64,000 nt of DNA from DATFNV01 sp963827935. Lineage in GTDB: Bacteria > Planctomycetota > Planctomycetia > Gemmatales > Gemmataceae. Below, piece after piece: positions 10,312 through 18,671 of this stretch. The stretch is from positions 124,001 to 188,000 of the forward strand of contig CAWHCN010000009.1 in assembly GCA_963827935.1 (NCBI GenBank), read 5' to 3'. Made by a program: the position numbers and the translations under genes. Positions within the stretch are counted from its first letter, which is position 1; each line of letters starts with the position of its first letter. The notes under the pieces were generated by a model. That model ran no database searches. It saw only the letters and a list, made by a program, of their open reading frames with translations, and had not been told where the DNA came from.

Positions 10312-11085
10312 GTGAGCCAGCAACGCCAACTCCTTGTGGTCGGCCTGGGCCCCGGCGCCCGCGAGGTGCTGACCCCGCAAGCGCTGGCGGCCATCCGCCG
10401 CGCCGAGGTCGTCATCGGTTACGACGGCTATTTCCGCGGCATCGGCGATCTTGTCGAGGGCAAGGAGTGTCTGGCCTTGCCGCTGACGCAGGAAACCGAA
10501 CGGGCGCGTTTGGCGGTGGAGCGGCTGCGCGCCGGGCAGACGGTTTGCGTCATCTCCAGTGGCGATCCCGGTGTCTATGCGATGGCCAGCCTGGTGCTGG
10601 AATGTGCCGCGGCCGTGGACGAAACGCTGCTCGATGACATCGTGATTGTGCCCGGTGTGTCGGCTGTGAATGCCGCCGCCGCCCTGCTGGGGGCGCCGCT
10701 GGGCCATGACTTCGCCGTCGTCAGCTTGAGCGATCTGCTAACTCCGTGGAAGGTCATCGAGCGGCGACTTCGAGCCGCGGCGGAGGCCGACTTCGTCCTG
10801 GTCCTGCTCAATCCGAAGAGTCAACGGCGCGACTGGCAGTATGGCCGCGCCGCGGAAATCCTGGCCCAGCACAGGCCGGCCGACACGCCGGTCGGCGTCG
10901 TCCGCAACGCCTGCCGAACAGGGCAGGGGGTTGAGGTCACCACGGTGCGGCACATGGCCGCGGCGGTTGTTGATATGTTCACCACGGTCATCGTCGGCAA
11001 CTCCCAGACGCGCCGCTTCGGCCCCGTGCTAGTGACGCCACGCGGCTATGCGACGGCAGGAGGGCCTGGCGATGGGGCCCGATGA
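10312..11085 (+). CDS. cobJ: precorrin-3B C17-methyltransferase
   Basis: CobJ/CbiH, the SAM-dependent methyltransferase that methylates C17 and drives ring contraction in corrin synthesis; cytoplasmic. The 257-residue product has the tetrapyrrole methylase signature: LLVVGLGPGAREVLTPQA at the N-terminus, VCVISSGDPGVYAM near residue 80, and VPGVSAVNAAAALLGAPLGHDF near 115-135. The GTG start at 10312 is preceded by AGAGGAAAGGAC. It opens a tightly packed B12 operon and overlaps cobH by 14 bases. I found no convincing cobalamin riboswitch upstream. With cbiD and cbiG nearby it would act as the CbiH form of the early-cobalt pathway. Confidence 0.93.
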   Translation: MSQQRQLLVVGLGPGAREVLTPQALAAIRRAEVVIGYDGYFRGIGDLVEGKECLALPLTQETERARLAVERLRAGQTVCVISSGDPGVYAMASLVLECAAAVDETLLDDIVIVPGVSAVNAAAALLGAPLGHDFAVVSLSDLLTPWKVIERRLRAAAEADFVLVLLNPKSQRRDWQYGRAAEILAQHRPADTPVGVVRNACRTGQGVEVTTVRHMAAAVVDMFTTVIVGNSQTRRFGPVLVTPRGYATAGGPGDGAR

Positions 11086-11696
11086 GATCGCGGCCGAGAG
11101 TTTCCGCATCATCGAGGCGGAGGTCGGGCCGCACCGGTTCAGCGCCGCCGAGTGGCCGGTCGTCCGCCGGATGATCCACGCCTCGGGCGACGTGTCCTTG
11201 GTGAGCGATGTCGTTTTCAGCGACGGGGCCGTCGCCGCCGCGCTGGCCGGCGCTCCGCGAGGGCACGCCGATCGTCACCGATGTCCGCATGCTGGCCGCG
11301 GGCATCCATCGGCCGTCGCTGGAGGCCCTGGGCGTGGCGCTGCACTGCTTCATTGACGATCCGGAAGTGCGGCAACTCGCGGAGGCGCAGGGGACAACCC
11401 GCAGCGATTGCGCGATGGAGAAAGCGATGGGGGTGGTCGGAGATGCGATCTACGTCATTGGCAACGCGCCGACGGCGCTGTTGGCGCTCTGTTCCGCGGT
11501 GCGCGAGGGTCGATTGCGGCCGCGGCTGGTGGTGGCCATGCCGGTCGGTTTTGTCGCCGTCGCGGCCAGCAAGGACCAGGCGTTGGGGCTGGGCGTCCCG
11601 GTGGTGGCGGTGCGCGGCCGCAAGGGCGGCAGCGCCATGGCCGCGGCGGCTGTCAACGCCCTGCTGCTCCTGGCACGGGAGGGATTGCCGCGATGA
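11072..11696 (+). CDS. cobH: precorrin-8X methylmutase (one frame break)
   Basis: CobH/CbiC, which moves the C11 methyl to C12 to give hydrogenobyrinate or cobyrinate. It starts MGPDEIAAESFRIIEAEVG and shows the family features RRMIHASGDVSLVSDVVFS, then TPIVTDVRMLAAGI, the conserved DCAMEKAMGVVG region, AIYVIGNAPTALLAL and the final GRKGGSAMAAAAVNALL. The N-terminal part and the rest lie in different phases, joined near 11250 (LAG/ALREGTP); this is most likely a sequencing indel because both halves are fully conserved. Length (about 207 residues) matches the family. Its stop overlaps the next start as ATGA at 11693. Confidence 0.9.
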
Positions 11697-12968
11697 AGGG
11701 CCATCCTCTCGTGGTAGTCGGTATCGGCCACGACGGCGCGGCGGGGCTCTCGGCCGAGGCACACGCTCATGTCGCCGCCGCCCGCATCCTGGCTGGAGGA
11801 CGGCGCCACCTGGCTTTCTTCCCCGAATGGGGCGGCGAAAACGTCGTTGTGGAGGGAGACCTGGAAGCGGTCGTCGGCCGATTGCGCGAATGCTACGCGG
11901 CCGACAAGACGGTGGTGCTGGCCTCGGGCGATCCGCTGTTCTACGGCATCGGCCAGCTGCTGCTGCAGTCGTTCCCGCGCGACGATTTGGTGTTCTTACC
12001 GCAGGTGACATCGGTGCAACTGGCCTTCGCTCGCCTCAAGGAGACCTGGCACGATGCCCGCGTGGTCAGCCTGCACGGCCGGCCGATGGAGGCGCTGCGA
12101 CCCGCCGTGGAGGAGCGTGTAGCGAAAATCGCCGTGCTGACCGATGGCAAAAACCATCCCGCCGCGGTGGCTGAATTCCTGCGCTGCCACGGTGCCGCGG
12201 AGCATTACGCCCTCTGGGTGTGCGAAAACCTCGGCGGTGCCGACGAGCGTGTGTCCCGACACGCGCCAGCCGGCACGAGGGACGAGACATTTTCTCCCCT
12301 CAATGTCGTTGTCTTGTTGCTCGATCCAACACCCCTCACCCCCGACCCCTCTCCCCGGAGTACCGGGGCGAGGGGAGGAAATGGGTTGCCGCTCCTCGGC
12401 ATTCCGGAAGCCGCGCTGCTGCACCGGCCCGGGCCGCGCGGGATGATCACGCGGCGTGAGGTCCGGCTGCATGGCGCTCTGCTACCTGGAGTTACGGCCG
12501 GGCGATGTGGTCTGGGACCTTGGTGCCGGCAGCGGCTCGGTCGCCATCGAGGCGGCGCGGCTGTCGGGCGGTTTGCGCGTCTTCGCCGTGGAGCGCGACG
12601 CCGGTGCCTTTGGCCGGCTGGAGGCGAACATCGCGCAGCTCGGTGCCGGCCGGGTGCAGGCCGTCCGCGCGGACGCCCCCGACGCCCTCGTTGACCTGCC
12701 CAATCCCGATGCCGTCTTTATCGGCGGCAGCGGCGGCCGGCTGCGCGAGATCATCGCCACGGCAGTCCATCGGCTCAAACCGGGCGGCCGCATCGCCCTC
12801 AACTGCATCACCCTGGAGAACCTGGCGCAGGCCTGGGACGGATTGTGCGAGCAAGGCCTTGAACCGGAGGCCACCTCGGTGCAACTCGCCCATTCCCGGC
12901 CCCTGGGGCGCCTGCATTCACTGGAACCCGATAACCTGATTTTCATCGTGCGCGCCAGGAAACCATGA
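11693..12968 (+). CDS. cobL: precorrin-6Y C5,15-methyltransferase, CbiE-CbiT fusion (one frame break)
   Basis: Bifunctional CobL (CbiE plus CbiT), which methylates C5 and C15 and decarboxylates the C12 acetate. The CbiE half starts MKGHPLVVVGIGHDG and contains VVLASGDPLFYGIG. The CbiT half has the Rossmann motif VVWDLGAGSGSVAIEAARL near 12510-12560 and ends FIVRARKP. The frame breaks near 12465, just after GMITRREVR, where the CbiE-CbiT joint normally runs on. Between the halves, at 12330-12378, a GC-rich palindromic repeat (family F) is read as part of the protein (TPLTPDPSPRSTGARGG), lengthening the linker. The gene overlaps cobH and the next gene by 4 bases at each end. Confidence 0.9.
12330..12378. 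repeat. palindromic repeat family F, copy inside cobL
   Basis: ACCCCTCACCCCCGACCC ... CCCCGGAGTACCGGGGCGAGGGG. It matches the element found twice at 62264-62382. Here it lies within an open coding frame. Confidence 0.8.
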
Positions 12969-14849
12969 ATCCGCCAACCAAGATTGCCCTTATCGCCGTC
13001 ACCCGCCGCGGCATGGAACAGGCCCGCCTGCTGCGCCAGCGCCTGCGGCGGGGCGAAGTCCACCGCCCGGAACGCTACGGACCGGCGGAGCATGCCTGGG
13101 AAGTGCCCTTCGATGGCCCCCTGGCGGACCACGTGTCCGGAATTGTTCGCCCGGTGCGAACAGCTGGTCTTCTTCCTCGCCGCCGGCGCCGTGACGCGCC
13201 TGGTCGCTCCGTGCCTGGCGTCCAAGGAAACCGATCCCGGCGTCCTCGCGATGGACGAGGCAGGGCGTTTCGTCATCCCGCTGCTCTCCGGCCACAAGGG
13301 CGGCGCCAACGCCTTCGCCCGCACCGTCGCCGGCTGCCTGGGTGCCACGCCGGTCATCACCACCGCCTCGGACGTAATTGGCGGATTGAGCCTCGACCTG
13401 TTGGAGGAAGAATTCGGCTGGACGGCCGAGCCGCGCGACCGCCTGAAAGAGGCGGCACTGGCCCTTGTCGACGGCAACACCGTAGCCATCATTCAGGAGA
13501 TCGGAGAAATAGGCGATTGGCTGGACGAGCGCGACCTGCCGGCCAACGTGACCTTTGTCCGCGACGTGACGGCACTGGCAGGTCGGACCTTCGACTTTAT
13601 CCTGTGGATCACCGACCGCGTTCCGCCTGCGCCCTGGCCGGCGGACGCGAGGCGGGTACTGTGGTTCCGTCCGCGGAGCCTGGTGCTGGGCGTCGGCTGT
13701 GAGCGTGGCGTCTCGGCCGAAGCGCTCGACGATGGGTTGAATCGCTTCCTTGCCGAGTCGGGCTTCGCCCGCGCCAGCATCGGTACGGTGGCCAGCGTGG
13801 ACGTAAAAGCGCGACGAGGAGGCCATCGGCGAGTTGGCCCAGCGGAACGGCTGGCAGACGATCTTTTATAGCGCCGAAAAGCTGGCTCGGCGTCGCCGAG
13901 ATGCCGAACCCCTCGGAAGTGGTGGCCCGCTGCGTCGGCACGCCGGGTGTCGCCGAGCCGGCGGCCCTCCTGGCGGCAGGAGCCCGTCGGCTGCTCGTCG
14001 AGAAGCGAGTTATCACGTCAGCCCTCGCCCCGCAGCGCATGACCTTTGCCCTGGCCCGCGCGGCAGCCTGCGAACGGTCAGTCGGGGAGCCCAGCCCGGT
14101 CCTCTTCGTCGGAGCGGGCCCCGGCGATCCGGACCTGCTGACTCTCAAGGCGCACCGGGCCCTGGGCCGGGCGGACGTGGTGGTCTACGCCGGCTCACTG
14201 GTCCCGGAGGAGGTCTTGCGGCACGCCCCCGCGACGGCCGTACTGCACAATTCCGCTCCGTTGACTCTGGAAGACGTGATGGCGATCGTCATCCCGGCTG
14301 CCCGTGCAGGTCAAGCGCGTGGTGCGGCTGCACTCCGGCGACACCAGCCTCTACAGCGCCATCCAGGAGCAAATGACGGCACTGGATGAGGCCGGCATCG
14401 GCTACGAGGTCATCCCCGGCGTCAGCTCCTTCCAGGCGGCCGCCGCTGCACTCAGGGCCGAGTTTACCCTTCCCGAACGGGTGCAGACCGTCATTTTGAC
14501 CCGCGCTGACGGCGAGACGCCGATGCCCGAGGGGGAGTCGCTGGCGGCCCTGGCGCAGCACCGGGCGACGTTGTGCCTGTTCCTGAGCGCCCGCCTGGTC
14601 GAGCGCGTCCAGGCCGATCTTCTCGACCGCCTACGCCGCCGACACGCCGGTGGCGATCCTCTACCGCGTCTCCTGGCCGGACGAGAAAATCGTGCTCACC
14701 GAGCTAGGGCAGCTGGTGGAAGAAGTAAGACGACACAAGCTATCGCGGACAACGCTGATCGTGGTGGGGGAGGCGGTGTGCCGGCGGCAGAACCGTTCAC
14801 GCCTGTACGAGAGCAGCCACGGACACATTTTTCGGGGGCGCGGCCATGA
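12965..14849 (+). CDS. cbiG-cbiF: fused CbiG (cobalt-precorrin-5A hydrolase) and CbiF/CobM (precorrin-4 C11-methyltransferase)
   Basis: Two consecutive corrin enzymes in one reading unit. The CbiG part starts MNPPTKIALIAVTRRG and includes the central LFARCEQLVFFLAAGAVTR, VIPLLSGHKGGANAFA and TPVITTASD motifs, then the C-terminal domain (VLGVGCERGVSAEAL, WQTIFYSAEKLA, ALAPQRMTFALARAAA). Without any stop or plausible start codon between, the same phase runs into CbiF (VLFVGAGPGDPDLLTLKAHR, VVYAGSLVPEEVL), followed by VRLHSGDTSLYSAI, YEVIPGVSSFQAAAAAL and ILYRVSWPDEKI. Frame breaks occur near 13140, 13815, 14295, 14635 and 14820. The joint itself (about 14060-14110) is continuous, so the fusion seems real. 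CbiG marks the anaerobic-type pathway. Confidence 0.85.
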
Positions 14850-15688
14850 AGCGCGTCCTGCTGTTGAGCGGCACCTCCGAAGGCCCGCCCCTGGCGCGGG
14901 CCCTGGTGGAGGCCGGCTTTGCGGTGCGGGCCACCGTGACGCGTGCCGAAGCCTGCGCCACCCTCTTCGGTCCCGTCGCTCACGCTTCCGGCTCGTTGAC
15001 GGTAGAGGCGCGCGGTTTCACGGAGGAAGGGCTGCGCGATTTCCTGGCCCGGGGCGAGGCCGACATGGTGCTCGACGCTACTCATCCGTTTGCGGTTCGC
15101 ATCACGCGCCTGGCCCATGCGGTGTGTGGCCAGTTAGGCATCCCGTTTATCCGCTATGAACGGCCGGACTGGGAGCCGCCGCCCGGAACGCGCCAGGTAG
15201 ACTCGTTCGTGGCGGCCGCGTCCGCGCTGCCATCGCTGGGGCGGCGCGTGCTCTTGACGATTGGGGCCAAGCAGCTCAAGCACTTCGCCTGCTTGCAAGA
15301 TCGGCTGACGCTGATCGCCCGCATTCTGCCGTGCGTCGCCTCGTTGCAACAGGCCCTGGCGGCAAGATTCACGCCGGACCGGTTGCTCTGCCTGCGCCCG
15401 CCGTTTTCGCAGGAATTCAACCGGGCCATCCTGCGCGAGTACCGGGCCGAGGTGTTGGTGACCAAGGCATCCGGCCGGGAGGGGGGCGTGGTGGAGAAGG
15501 TGCTGGCGGCACGTGAACTGGGGATCGAGGTGGTGATGATCCGCCGCCCGCAGGTGCTGGACATTCCCGGCGTCGGGACCCTTGCCGAGGCGGTGAAGGC
15601 GTGTCGAGAGAAAACGCTGCTTGCCTCTCCGTCCGCGGGCTGCTCCGACCAGGGACTTGACGGAGAGCGCGAGCCGGGTGCAAAATAA
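14846..15688 (+). CDS. cobK: precorrin-6A reductase
   Basis: CobK/CbiJ, the NAD(P)H-dependent reductase of precorrin-6A or its cobalt form. The 280-residue product begins MKRVLLLSGTSEGPPLARALVEAG. It has the typical DATHPFAVRITRLAHAVC near residue 78, FIRYERPDW, LLTIGAKQLKHFA, LCLRPPFSQEFNRAILREY and VTKASGREGGVVEKVLAA; the last two are family hallmarks. Its ATG at 14846 overlaps the end of cbiF. The C-terminal tail (LLASPSAGCSDQGLDGEREPGAK) goes beyond the domain and is probably disordered. This is the last corrin gene before two TIR genes interrupt the series. Confidence 0.92.
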   Translation: MKRVLLLSGTSEGPPLARALVEAGFAVRATVTRAEACATLFGPVAHASGSLTVEARGFTEEGLRDFLARGEADMVLDATHPFAVRITRLAHAVCGQLGIPFIRYERPDWEPPPGTRQVDSFVAAASALPSLGRRVLLTIGAKQLKHFACLQDRLTLIARILPCVASLQQALAARFTPDRLLCLRPPFSQEFNRAILREYRAEVLVTKASGREGGVVEKVLAARELGIEVVMIRRPQVLDIPGVGTLAEAVKACREKTLLASPSAGCSDQGLDGEREPGAK

Positions 15689-15760
15689 CCAGGAACACAG
15701 CGTAAGCATTGCGAAACCCCTGTCGGTCTGCTTCGCTAAGGTCCGAGGAAGGTGGTCGAA

Positions 15761-16165
15761 ATGAAAGTTTTCATCAGCCACGCGGCTGCGGACGAGGAAT
15801 TGGCGCGGGGCGTGGCGGATTCCCTGAAATCGTCCGGGTTTTTGGTGTGGGACATCTCGGAGGTCTTGCCGGGCGATAACTGGGGGGAGCAGCTGGCGGA
15901 GGCCTTGAAGGAGTCGGACGCGATGGTGGTCTTGCTGACGCCCGACGCTGTTCGTGCGGCGAATGTCACCTCCGAGATCGGCTATGCACTGGGTCAGCGG
16001 CAGTACAAGGGACGGCTGATCCCGGTGATTGCCGCTTCCCCCGATCTGCTCCCGCGCGAAGAGATTCCGTGGGTTTTGACGCGCATGAAGCCGATCTCTG
16101 TCGCCGGGGCGGATCGCGAGAAGGGGTTGCGACAAATTGCCGAGGCGTTGCGCGGGGCCGCCTGA
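15761..16165 (+). CDS. stand-alone TIR-domain protein 1
   Basis: A 134-residue protein that is nearly all TIR domain: MKVFISHAAADEELARGVAD (strand A and helix), FLVWDISEVLPGDNW (BB-loop region), DAMVVLLTPDAV (strand C), then SEIGYALGQ, where Glu-72 falls at the usual catalytic Glu position of NAD-consuming TIRs, and RLIPVI. The ATG at 15761 is preceded 8 bases upstream by GAGGAAGG; a GTG at 15752 is the alternative. No partner domain (STING, SAVED, TPR, Ago) is attached. It sits 72 bases after cobK and 21 bases before a second TIR gene, in the same direction as the B12 genes. NADase, scaffold or base-excision roles are all possible; the function is inferred only from the fold. Confidence 0.85.
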   Translation: MKVFISHAAADEELARGVADSLKSSGFLVWDISEVLPGDNWGEQLAEALKESDAMVVLLTPDAVRAANVTSEIGYALGQRQYKGRLIPVIAASPDLLPREEIPWVLTRMKPISVAGADREKGLRQIAEALRGAA

Positions 16166-16186
16166 CCACGACGGAGTTCGTGTTCC

Positions 16187-16606
16187 ATGACGCTTCCCAT
16201 CGAGGTGTTCTTGTCGCACGCCAGCCCGGATGCCCGGTTCGCGACACGCCTCGCGGAAACGTTGCGCCGCCACGGGATCCCCGCCTGGTACAGCCAAACC
16301 AACATCCTGGGCGCTCAACAGTGGCACGATGAGATCGGCGCGGCGATGAAGCGCTGTGACTGGTTCCTGGTCATTTTGTCGCCCCACGCCGTGGACTCGA
16401 TGTGGGTCAAGCGCGAATTGATGTTCGCGCTGCAACAGAAGCGCTTCGCCGATCGGATCGTCCCCGTCCTCTACCAACCTTGTGACCTGGAGCGGCTGTC
16501 CTGGGTCCTGCCGAGCTTGCAGCAGGTCGATTTTCAACAACCCTTTCAGGACGGTTGCCGCGATCTGTTGCGAACCTGGGGACTGGGCTATCAACCCCCG
16601 CCCTAG
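16187..16606 (+). CDS. stand-alone TIR-domain protein 2
   Basis: A 139-residue single-domain TIR protein, only distantly similar to its upstream neighbour: MTLPIEVFLSHASPDARFAT, then HGIPAWYSQTNILGAQQWHDEI, WFLVILSPHAVDSMWVKREL with Glu-77 at the position of the catalytic Glu, and DRIVPVLYQPCDLERLSWVLPSLQ. The Cys-containing DRIVPVLY-xPC segment matches the common TIR_2 subtype. It starts 21 bases after TIR protein 1 and ends 79 bases before cbiD. Being two tandem, divergent, single-domain TIRs, they may work together. Whether they belong to the cobalamin transcript by function or by chance insertion cannot be decided from sequence. Confidence 0.85.
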   Translation: MTLPIEVFLSHASPDARFATRLAETLRRHGIPAWYSQTNILGAQQWHDEIGAAMKRCDWFLVILSPHAVDSMWVKRELMFALQQKRFADRIVPVLYQPCDLERLSWVLPSLQQVDFQQPFQDGCRDLLRTWGLGYQPPP

Positions 16607-16685
16607 CGGTTCCCCGCCAGGTCATCGGGCAAGCCTCCGCCGCCCCGTCGGTGGGACCACGGACCCTGCGCAAGCCGGCCAAGCC

Positions 16686-17666
16686 ATGAAACCCCCGAAG
16701 GACAACCTGCGTTCCGGCTACACGACAGGCGCCTGTGCCGCCGCCGCGACCCGGGGGGCCCTGCTCGCTCTGATCGACCAGCGCCCCGTCGCCGAGGTGA
16801 CGATTCGCCTCCCCGCCGGCCCGCTCGTCACCTTCGCGCTGCACACCTGCACCCACGCCGAAACGGAGGGGGCGGCCAGCGTCATCAAGGACGCCGGCGA
16901 TGATCCCGATGCAACGCACGGGGCCGAAATCTGCGCCCGGGTGACCTGGGCCGCCGAGCCGGGAGTGACGTTTCGGCGCGGCATCGGCGTGGGGCTGGTT
17001 ACCAAAAAGGGGCTGCCGGTGCCGCCGGGCGAGCCGGCCATCAACCCGGCGCCGCGGCGGTTCATCGCGGAAACGATCGCGGAGGTTCTGGCGGCAAAGG
17101 GACTGGCCGGCCGCGGCGTGGTCGTGGAGATCGCGGTGCCGCGCGGCGAGGAACTGGCGCGGAAGACGTTCAACCCCCGCCTCGGCATTGTCGGCGGCAT
17201 CTCGATCCTGGGAACGACCGGCATCGTGGTGCCGTACTCGACCGCCGCCTGGCTCGCTAGCGTCACCCAGGAAATTGACGTGGCCGCGGCACAAGGATTG
17301 AAGCAGCTGGTGCTGACGGTGGGGGCACGCGGCGAGCGCCTGGCCCGCGACCTGTTCCCGCTGCCGGAAGAGGCGTTCGTGCAGATCGGTCCGTTTTTCG
17401 GCGATGCCCTGCGCCACTGTGCCCGGGCCGGCATCGAGCAGGTGATCCTGGCGGCGATGATCGGCAAGCTGGCGAAGTTCGCAGCCGGAAACGAATCGGT
17501 CCACAGCACCGCCAGTAGCCAGGACTTCGCCTTCCTCGCCGAAACGGCCGGCGCGGCCGGGGCCGGCGACGCCTTGGTCGAGCAGATCAGGCGGGCCAAC
17601 ACGGCTCAGGAAGTGGCGGAGATGATCGGAGCGGCCGGAAAAAAGGGGACAGGACTCCGGAATTAA
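16686..17666 (+). CDS. cbiD: cobalt-precorrin-5B C1-methyltransferase
   Basis: CbiD, the C1 methyltransferase of the early-cobalt corrin pathway. It begins MKPPKDNLRSGYTTGACAAAATRGAL; the LRSGYTTGACAAAA signature is diagnostic. Further conserved stretches are ASVIKDAGDDPDATHG, GIGVGLVTKKGLPVPPGEPAINP, ILGTTGIVVPYSTAAWL and ILAAMIGKLAKFAAG with NESVHSTAS. Length of 326 residues is slightly short of many family members. The final residues (AAGKKGTGLRN) and the stop are encoded by a palindromic repeat at 17636-17688 that also acts as a terminator, so the natural tail has been replaced. It belongs with the cob genes upstream but is separated from them by the two TIR genes. Confidence 0.93.
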   Translation: MKPPKDNLRSGYTTGACAAAATRGALLALIDQRPVAEVTIRLPAGPLVTFALHTCTHAETEGAASVIKDAGDDPDATHGAEICARVTWAAEPGVTFRRGIGVGLVTKKGLPVPPGEPAINPAPRRFIAETIAEVLAAKGLAGRGVVVEIAVPRGEELARKTFNPRLGIVGGISILGTTGIVVPYSTAAWLASVTQEIDVAAAQGLKQLVLTVGARGERLARDLFPLPEEAFVQIGPFFGDALRHCARAGIEQVILAAMIGKLAKFAAGNESVHSTASSQDFAFLAETAGAAGAGDALVEQIRRANTAQEVAEMIGAAGKKGTGLRN

Positions 17667-17688
17667 GAGTCCTGTCCCCTTTTTTTCC
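17636..17688 (+). terminator. palindromic repeat J doubling as terminator of cbiD
   Basis: AAAAGGGGACAGGACTC, a 9-base spacer, then GAGTCCTGTCCCCTTTTTTT. A perfect stem followed by a T tract. It supplies the stop codon of cbiD. Confidence 0.8.
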
Positions 17689-17840
17689 GCGAGAGTTTTT
17701 CCAGGTGCTGTGCCGGAAGGCGTGGCACTTTGCAGCTGCGCTTGCCGATGGCCTCACGCTTGAGGTCGTCCTGACCGGGCAGGGCGGGGAGATACTGGGG
17801 CGCTATCCAGGACCAATCGGCGATGCATTCAGGAATGAAC

Positions 17841-18530
17841 ATGACTAACCACGATGCAAATGCCGCTGCCGAATTCTCCGAGGCGGAGCGCGACGCGCTC
17901 TACAAGGTGATCCGCAGCCGCCGCGATGTCCGCCGCTTCCAGCCGACGCCCGTGCCCGACGAGGTGCTGCGCCGCATCCTGGAAATGGCCCATCTGGCAC
18001 CGTCGGTCGGCTTCATGCAGCCGTGGAACTTCATCCTCATTAGCGATGTCGAATTGCGCCGGCAGGTCAAGGCGATGTTCGACGCGGTCAACACGCGCGA
18101 GGCGGCGAGCATCGCCGAGCCGGCCCGCAAGGAGCTATATACCCAGCTCACGCTGGAAGGCATCCTGGAAGCGCCCCTGAACCTGGCGATCACCTGCGAT
18201 TCCGCCCGGTCGGCCCCGTTCGTCCTGGGTCGGGGCCCCATGCCGGAGACCGACCTGTTCAGCACCTGCCTGGCCATCCAGAACCTGTGGCTGGCGGCGC
18301 GCGCCGAAGGCGTCGGCATCGGCTGGGTCAGTATCCTCGATCGACCGGCCACCGAGCGGTTGCTGCAACTGCCCGCCGGCGTGCGGCTGGTCGCCTACCT
18401 GTGCGTCGGCTATCCCATCGAGTTCCGGTCACGGCCCATGCTGGAGGAAGTCGGTTGGAGGGAACGTCAGTCGCTCGCCGCCCTGGTGTTCCAGGATCGG
18501 TGGGGCGTGCCAGCGGGCCTGTTTTCGTGA
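17841..18530 (+). CDS. bluB: 5,6-dimethylbenzimidazole synthase
   Basis: BluB, a flavin-destructase that cleaves FMNH2 with O2 to make the lower ligand of cobalamin. The sequence has the nitroreductase-like BluB pattern: YKVIRSRRDVRRFQPTPVPD, ILEMAHLAPSVGFMQPWNF, and the long mid-region ending FVLGRGPMPETDLFSTCLAIQNLWLAARAEGVGIGWVSI, then YLCVGYPIEF. The start at 17841 is favoured by AGGA six bases upstream; ATGs at 17823 and 17835 are alternatives. It lies about 170 bases after cbiD, past the repeat J terminator, so it may have its own promoter. With the O2-independent CbiD/CbiG route it gives a mixed anaerobic-corrin, aerobic-ligand set. Some nitroreductases look similar, but these motifs favour BluB. 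Confidence 0.88.
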   Translation: MTNHDANAAAEFSEAERDALYKVIRSRRDVRRFQPTPVPDEVLRRILEMAHLAPSVGFMQPWNFILISDVELRRQVKAMFDAVNTREAASIAEPARKELYTQLTLEGILEAPLNLAITCDSARSAPFVLGRGPMPETDLFSTCLAIQNLWLAARAEGVGIGWVSILDRPATERLLQLPAGVRLVAYLCVGYPIEFRSRPMLEEVGWRERQSLAALVFQDRWGVPAGLFS

Positions 18531-18671
18531 GAGAACTGTGAGAGCAGAGCTGGGCCGCTGCCGAATCCCTTGGCGCACCCCGTCCGCAGGGTGTACCCTG
18601 GAGGGACTCCGGGACTCCTTCGCACTCTCAACGACAACGTCCAAGCAGTCAGCGGCGGCAAGGACCTCGCT

